Source of the DNA: Spiribacter curvatus
GTDB taxonomy: Bacteria; Pseudomonadota; Gammaproteobacteria; Nitrococcales; Nitrococcaceae
Direction: 5' to 3'
NCBI RefSeq assembly: GCF_000485905.1
Contig: NC_022664.1
Coordinates: 1,302,001 to 1,366,000, forward strand
Length of the DNA: 64,000 nucleotides
Shown here: positions 60,362 to 64,000 of the stretch, piece after piece
How positions within the stretch are numbered: the first letter of the stretch is position 1
Layout: the number at the start of each line of letters is the position of its first letter
Notes under the pieces: model-generated
What the model saw: only the letters and a program-made list of their open reading frames with translations
Database searches by the model: none
Told to the model about the DNA's origin: nothing
Position numbers and translations under genes: made by a program

Positions 60362-62197
60362 ATGCACGACGCGATGTCCAGCAAACCCAGCGTTTCCGCC
60401 GGCCATGTCCTCGAGGCGGTCTTCGGTTATTCGCATTTCCGCGGCCGTCAGGCCGAGGTCATCGAGCACGTGATCGGCGGCGGCGACGCCCTTGTGCTCA
60501 TGCCCACCGGTGGTGGCAAGTCGCTCTGCTACCAGATTCCGGCACTGGTCCGGTCCGGTGTCGCCGTCGTCGTCTCGCCGCTGATTGCCCTGATGACCGA
60601 TCAGGTCACAGCACTCAGACAGCAGGGCGTCAGGGCCGCCGCGCTCAACTCCAGCCTGCCGACGGAGGAGCGCGCAGAGACCGAGCATGCCTTGCGGACC
60701 GGCGATATCGATCTGCTCTATATCGCCCCCGAACGCCTGCTCAACAGCGATTTGATGCAACGCCTCGCCGGCATCGATGTCGCCCTTTTCGCCATCGATG
60801 AAGCGCATTGCGTCTCCCAGTGGGGTCATGACTTCCGGCCCGAGTACCTGCAGCTCGGCGTGATTGCCGAGCGCTTTCCCGACGTACCGCGGATTGCTCT
60901 TACCGCCACCGCCGATCAGCGCACCCGCGAGGAAATCCGTGACCGCCTGCTTCCGAGCGATGCCGCGTCGTTCGTCTCGAGCTTCGATCGCCCCAACATC
61001 CGCTATCAGGTCGGCCTCAAGGAGCGTCCCCGGGAGCAGCTACTGCAGTTCATCCGCGACCGTCATGCCGGCGAATCCGGGATCGTCTACTGCATGTCGC
61101 GCCGCGCCACCGAACAGATCGCCGACTGGCTGAACACCCGCGGCGTCCCGGCACTGGCCTATCATGCCGGTCTGGAATCGACGCTCCGGGCCCACCACCA
61201 GGCCCGATTCCTCCGCGAGGAGGGACTGGTCATGGTCGCAACCGTCGCCTTCGGCATGGGCATCGACAAGCCGGACGTGCGCTTTGTCGCCCATCTCGAT
61301 CTACCCAAGACCCTCGAGGCCTACTATCAGGAAACCGGTCGCGCGGGCCGTGACGGACTGCCGGCCGAGGCCTGGCTAGTCTACGGTCTGCAGGACATCT
61401 ACCGGATTCGCCAGATGGGGGCCGAGTCGCAGGCCGGTGAAGGGCACAAACGCCGCGAGCAGCACCGGCTCGAGGCATTGCTGGGCTTCTGTGAGACCAG
61501 TGAATGCCGCCGGCCCACCCTGCTCGCGCATTTCGGCGAGTCCTATGCGGGCCACTGCGGCCACTGCGACAACTGCCAGTCACCCCCTCGCACCTGGGAC
61601 GCCGCCGATCCGGCGCGGCGTCTACTGTCCTGCGTCTATCGGACCGGTCAGCGGTTCGGCGCCGCGCATGTGATCGATGTGCTGCTGGGGCAGGACAACG
61701 AACGAATCCGCCAGCGCGGTCACCATCGGCTGAGCACGTTCGGCATCGGTAAAGACCTGGCCCGCGCCACCTGGCAGTCGGTGACCCGGCAACTCCTCGC
61801 CCGCGGCTACCTCGAACCCGATCCGGACGGCCACGGCGGCCTGCGCCTCAATGACGCCTGCCGGCCGCTACTGCGCGGCGAGTGCGGACTCTCGCTGCGC
61901 GAGGACCTCCCGGCCCGCCGGTCCGAACCCCGCACCCGCGTGGCCGCCGCCGATGTGGCGATGGCCCCGGATACCTGGGCGGCGCTGCGGGCGCAGCGAC
62001 GACGTCTCGCCGACACCGAGGGCGTCCCGCCCTATGTCATCTTCCACGATGCCACTCTGCTGGCGATGGTCGAGCAGCAACCGAGCAATCTCGAGGAGTT
62101 CGCGGCACTGCCCGGCGTCGGCGCCCGCAAACTCGAGCGCTATGCTGAAGCCTTCCTCGATACGCTGGCGGCGTTACCCGACTCGTCCATGCGTTAA
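60362..62197 (+). CDS. recQ: ATP-dependent DNA helicase RecQ
   Basis: 3'-5' superfamily 2 helicase of 611 residues. It has Q-motif [15 protein letters not shown], Walker [17 protein letters not shown] near residue 45, DEAH in [20 protein letters not shown], and motif [15 protein letters not shown]. The zinc-binding cysteines are in [29 protein letters not shown] (about residues 378-407). RQC winged-helix and C-terminal HRDC ([20 protein letters not shown]) domains follow. The ATG at 60374 (MSSKPSVS) is an alternative start; neither has a clear ribosome-binding site. It follows dnaE2 on the same strand by 64 bases, without a terminator. Confidence 0.95.
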   Translation: MHDAMSSKPSVSAGHVLEAVFGYSHFRGRQAEVIEHVIGGGDALVLMPTGGGKSLCYQIPALVRSGVAVVVSPLIALMTDQVTALRQQGVRAAALNSSLPTEERAETEHALRTGDIDLLYIAPERLLNSDLMQRLAGIDVALFAIDEAHCVSQWGHDFRPEYLQLGVIAERFPDVPRIALTATADQRTREEIRDRLLPSDAASFVSSFDRPNIRYQVGLKERPREQLLQFIRDRHAGESGIVYCMSRRATEQIADWLNTRGVPALAYHAGLESTLRAHHQARFLREEGLVMVATVAFGMGIDKPDVRFVAHLDLPKTLEAYYQETGRAGRDGLPAEAWLVYGLQDIYRIRQMGAESQAGEGHKRREQHRLEALLGFCETSECRRPTLLAHFGESYAGHCGHCDNCQSPPRTWDAADPARRLLSCVYRTGQRFGAAHVIDVLLGQDNERIRQRGHHRLSTFGIGKDLARATWQSVTRQLLARGYLEPDPDGHGGLRLNDACRPLLRGECGLSLREDLPARRSEPRTRVAAADVAMAPDTWAALRAQRRRLADTEGVPPYVIFHDATLLAMVEQQPSNLEEFAALPGVGARKLERYAEAFLDTLAALPDSSMR

Positions 62198-62206
62198 ACT
62201 GGGGCG

Positions 62207-64000
62207 ATGGCAGCTTCTCCGCATTCAACCACGGCCTCCTCCGGCACCTCGAACCAGGGCTGGCGGGAGTATCTGGGGGTCTTCCGCTACAGCCGCCGCG
62301 CCATTGAGCTGGTCTGGCAGACCAGTCGGCTGCTTACCGTGGTGCTTGCCACGGGCACGCTGATCGCTGGCCTCCTGCCCGCCGCCGCGGCGTGGGTCGG
62401 ACAGCTCATCGTCGACGGCGTGGTGGCGGCGATCGATGCCAATGCCGGCATCCCCGCCGACCTGCTCTGGCTGGTGGCGCTGGAGGGTGGGATCATGATG
62501 GGGATCGCCGGCGCTCAGCGAGCCATCCAGATCGCCCAGTCGCTGCTGCGCGCCCAGCTCGGACAGCGGGTCAACGTCATGATCCTCGAGAAGGCGCAGT
62601 CCCTTGAGCTGGCGGATTTCGAGGACTCGGAGTTCTACGACAAACTCACGCGGGCCCGGCGCGAGGCCTCCAGCCGGCCACTCAGCCTGGTCAACCGCAC
62701 CTTCGGCCTGATCCAGAACGGCATATCGCTGGCGAGTTTCGCTGGTCTGCTACTCGGTTTCTCACCCTGGGCCGTCGCGATTCTGGTCGCTGCCGGTCTG
62801 CCGCAGTTCTTCTCCGAGGCGAAATTCTCCGGTGATGCATTCCGACTGTTCCGCTGGCGCAGCCCCGACACACGGCGGCAGATGTACCTCGAGACAGTCC
62901 TGGCGCGGGAGGACAGCGCCAAGGAGGTCAAGCTCTTCGAGCTCGGGCCGCTGTTCCTGCAACGCTACCGCGACATCTTCAAACGGCTCTATCGCGAAGA
63001 CCGTCGCCTGACGCTGCGACGCGATCTGTGGGGGTTTGGCCTGGGGCTGATCGCTACGCTGGCGTTCTATGGCACCTATGCCTGGATCGTCGTGACCACC
63101 GTGGCCGGTCAGATTACGCTTGGGCAGATGACGATGTATCTGAGCGTCTTTCGCCAGGGGCAGAGCGCGGTCAGCGCGAGCCTGACGGCCATCAGCGGGA
63201 TGTACGAGGACAACCTCTACCTGTCCAACCTCTATGAATACCTCGAACAGCCCATCACGGTGGGCAGCGGCGAGGCGACCGCCGGTGCCGATCCGGGTGA
63301 CGGCCTGCGATTCGAGTCAGTGAGCTTCCGCTATCCCGGCAGTGAGCTCGATGCCCTGTCCGATGTCTCGCTGCATCTCACGCCCAGCCGCAGCATCGCG
63401 CTGGTGGGGAGCAACGGATCGGGCAAGACCACCCTGATCAAGCTGCTGGCCGGACTCTATGCCCCCAGTAGCGGGCGGATCCTGCTCGATGGTACCGATC
63501 TACGTGATTGGGACAGCAGCGCGCTGCGCGAGCGCATCGGCATCATCTTCCAGGATTTCATGCGCTATCAGCTGCCGGTGGGCGAGAACATCGGCGCCGG
63601 CGACGTGGCTCATTTCAGCGACGAGGAGCGCTGGCAACGCGCGGCCCGCAAGGGACTGGCGGAGACCTTCATCGAAGACATCCCCGGCGGCTACCACGCC
63701 CAGCTGGGTCGCTGGTTCCGCGACGGCCGCGAGCTCTCGGGCGGTCAATGGCAGAAGATCGCCGTCGCCCGCGCCTTCATGCGCGAGGGTGCCGATGTGC
63801 TGGTGCTCGATGAGCCAACCGCGGCGATGGATGCCGCGGCCGAGGCGGAGATATTCGAACACTTCCGGGCCCTCACCGAGGACCGGATGGCGATCCTGAT
63901 ATCACATCGCTTCTCGACCGTGCGCATGGCCGACGAGATTATCGTCATGGATGGCGGTCGGATCATCGAGCGCGGCAACCACGACTCACTGCTCGCCGAG
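62207..64000 (+). CDS. ABC exporter, fused membrane and ATPase domains (3' end outside window)
   Basis: Open frame of 598 codons running off the window end, starting MAASPHSTTASSGTSNQGWR with a GGGG ribosome-binding site. The membrane domain (about residues 30-340) has up to six spans, e.g. LLTVVLATGTLIAGLLPAAAAWVGQLIVD. The ATPase has Walker A GSNGSGKTTLIK near residue 400, signature LSGGQWQK near 510, Walker B VLVLDEPTAAMD near 532 and switch His ISHRFST near 567. Half-size exporters of this form move lipids, peptides or drugs; the substrate is unknown. It is 9 bases downstream of recQ and probably co-transcribed. Only the last residues should be missing. Confidence 0.9.
   Translation, partial: MAASPHSTTASSGTSNQGWREYLGVFRYSRRAIELVWQTSRLLTVVLATGTLIAGLLPAAAAWVGQLIVDGVVAAIDANAGIPADLLWLVALEGGIMMGIAGAQRAIQIAQSLLRAQLGQRVNVMILEKAQSLELADFEDSEFYDKLTRARREASSRPLSLVNRTFGLIQNGISLASFAGLLLGFSPWAVAILVAAGLPQFFSEAKFSGDAFRLFRWRSPDTRRQMYLETVLAREDSAKEVKLFELGPLFLQRYRDIFKRLYREDRRLTLRRDLWGFGLGLIATLAFYGTYAWIVVTTVAGQITLGQMTMYLSVFRQGQSAVSASLTAISGMYEDNLYLSNLYEYLEQPITVGSGEATAGADPGDGLRFESVSFRYPGSELDALSDVSLHLTPSRSIALVGSNGSGKTTLIKLLAGLYAPSSGRILLDGTDLRDWDSSALRERIGIIFQDFMRYQLPVGENIGAGDVAHFSDEERWQRAARKGLAETFIEDIPGGYHAQLGRWFRDGRELSGGQWQKIAVARAFMREGADVLVLDEPTAAMDAAAEAEIFEHFRALTEDRMAILISHRFSTVRMADEIIVMDGGRIIERGNHDSLLAE

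Overview
The window looks like chromosomal core DNA of a high-GC, gene-dense gammaproteobacterium. The gene content (lexA-imuA-imuB-dnaE2, sthA, glcB, relA of the ExDD type, aat-bpt-infA-clpA-clpS, lolA-ftsK, rarA-crcB-serS) and the acidic proteins fit a halophilic Ectothiorhodospiraceae-type organism such as Spiribacter. That placement is inferred from recognised families, not from an rRNA gene. No tRNA, rRNA, CRISPR, insertion sequence or prophage gene was seen, and no stretch longer than about 200 bases lacks a gene.

Layout. 1-4664: 3' part of mutS, ferredoxin, xerD coupled to a slipin. 4702-8788: an iron(III) ABC importer in three pieces facing different ways, with Fur-like palindromes between the binding protein and the ATPase. 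8866-14061: hisC, a MATE pump, a queuosine-precursor transporter, a GNAT protein, serS and crcB. 14125-18478: rarA, lolA, ftsK in an overlapping operon. 18563-24128: a FemAB-like transferase overlapping aat and bpt, then infA, clpA and clpS, i.e. nearly the whole Leu/N-degron pathway. 24208-28884: mnmA, hflD, acnA. 28958-31530: tpx, mmsA, and a 54-residue membrane protein coupled to the amidase. 31527-38493: amidase, a TRAP transporter and malate synthase G on one strand. 38525-43720: sthA, ppk and, convergent, ppx. 43739-45794: diguanylate cyclase, DUF2721 protein and a secreted helical protein upstream of ppx. 45894-49444: GNAT and a polar amino-acid ABC importer. 49516-53359: extracellular nuclease and relA. 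53367-60297: SOS box, lexA and the ImuA-ImuB-DnaE2 mutasome with a drug/metabolite exporter inside the cassette. 60362-64000: recQ and a truncated ABC exporter.

Two architectural themes run through the window. First, convergent neighbours usually share or abut stop codons (CTAG, CTAA, TGA|TCA) and have no intrinsic terminator. Second, several transcription-unit heads (hisC, yhhQ, ftsK, mnmA, relA) have a -10 hexamer ending only 6-8 bases before the ATG, which predicts leaderless or near-leaderless mRNAs. Both fit a streamlined genome. The strongest leads for new biology are the FemAB-like/Aat/Bpt set of aminoacyl-transferase folds, the transporter embedded in the SOS mutasome operon, the secreted-helix/DUF2721/GGDEF/ppx operon, and the small membrane protein behind the TRAP-amidase genes.
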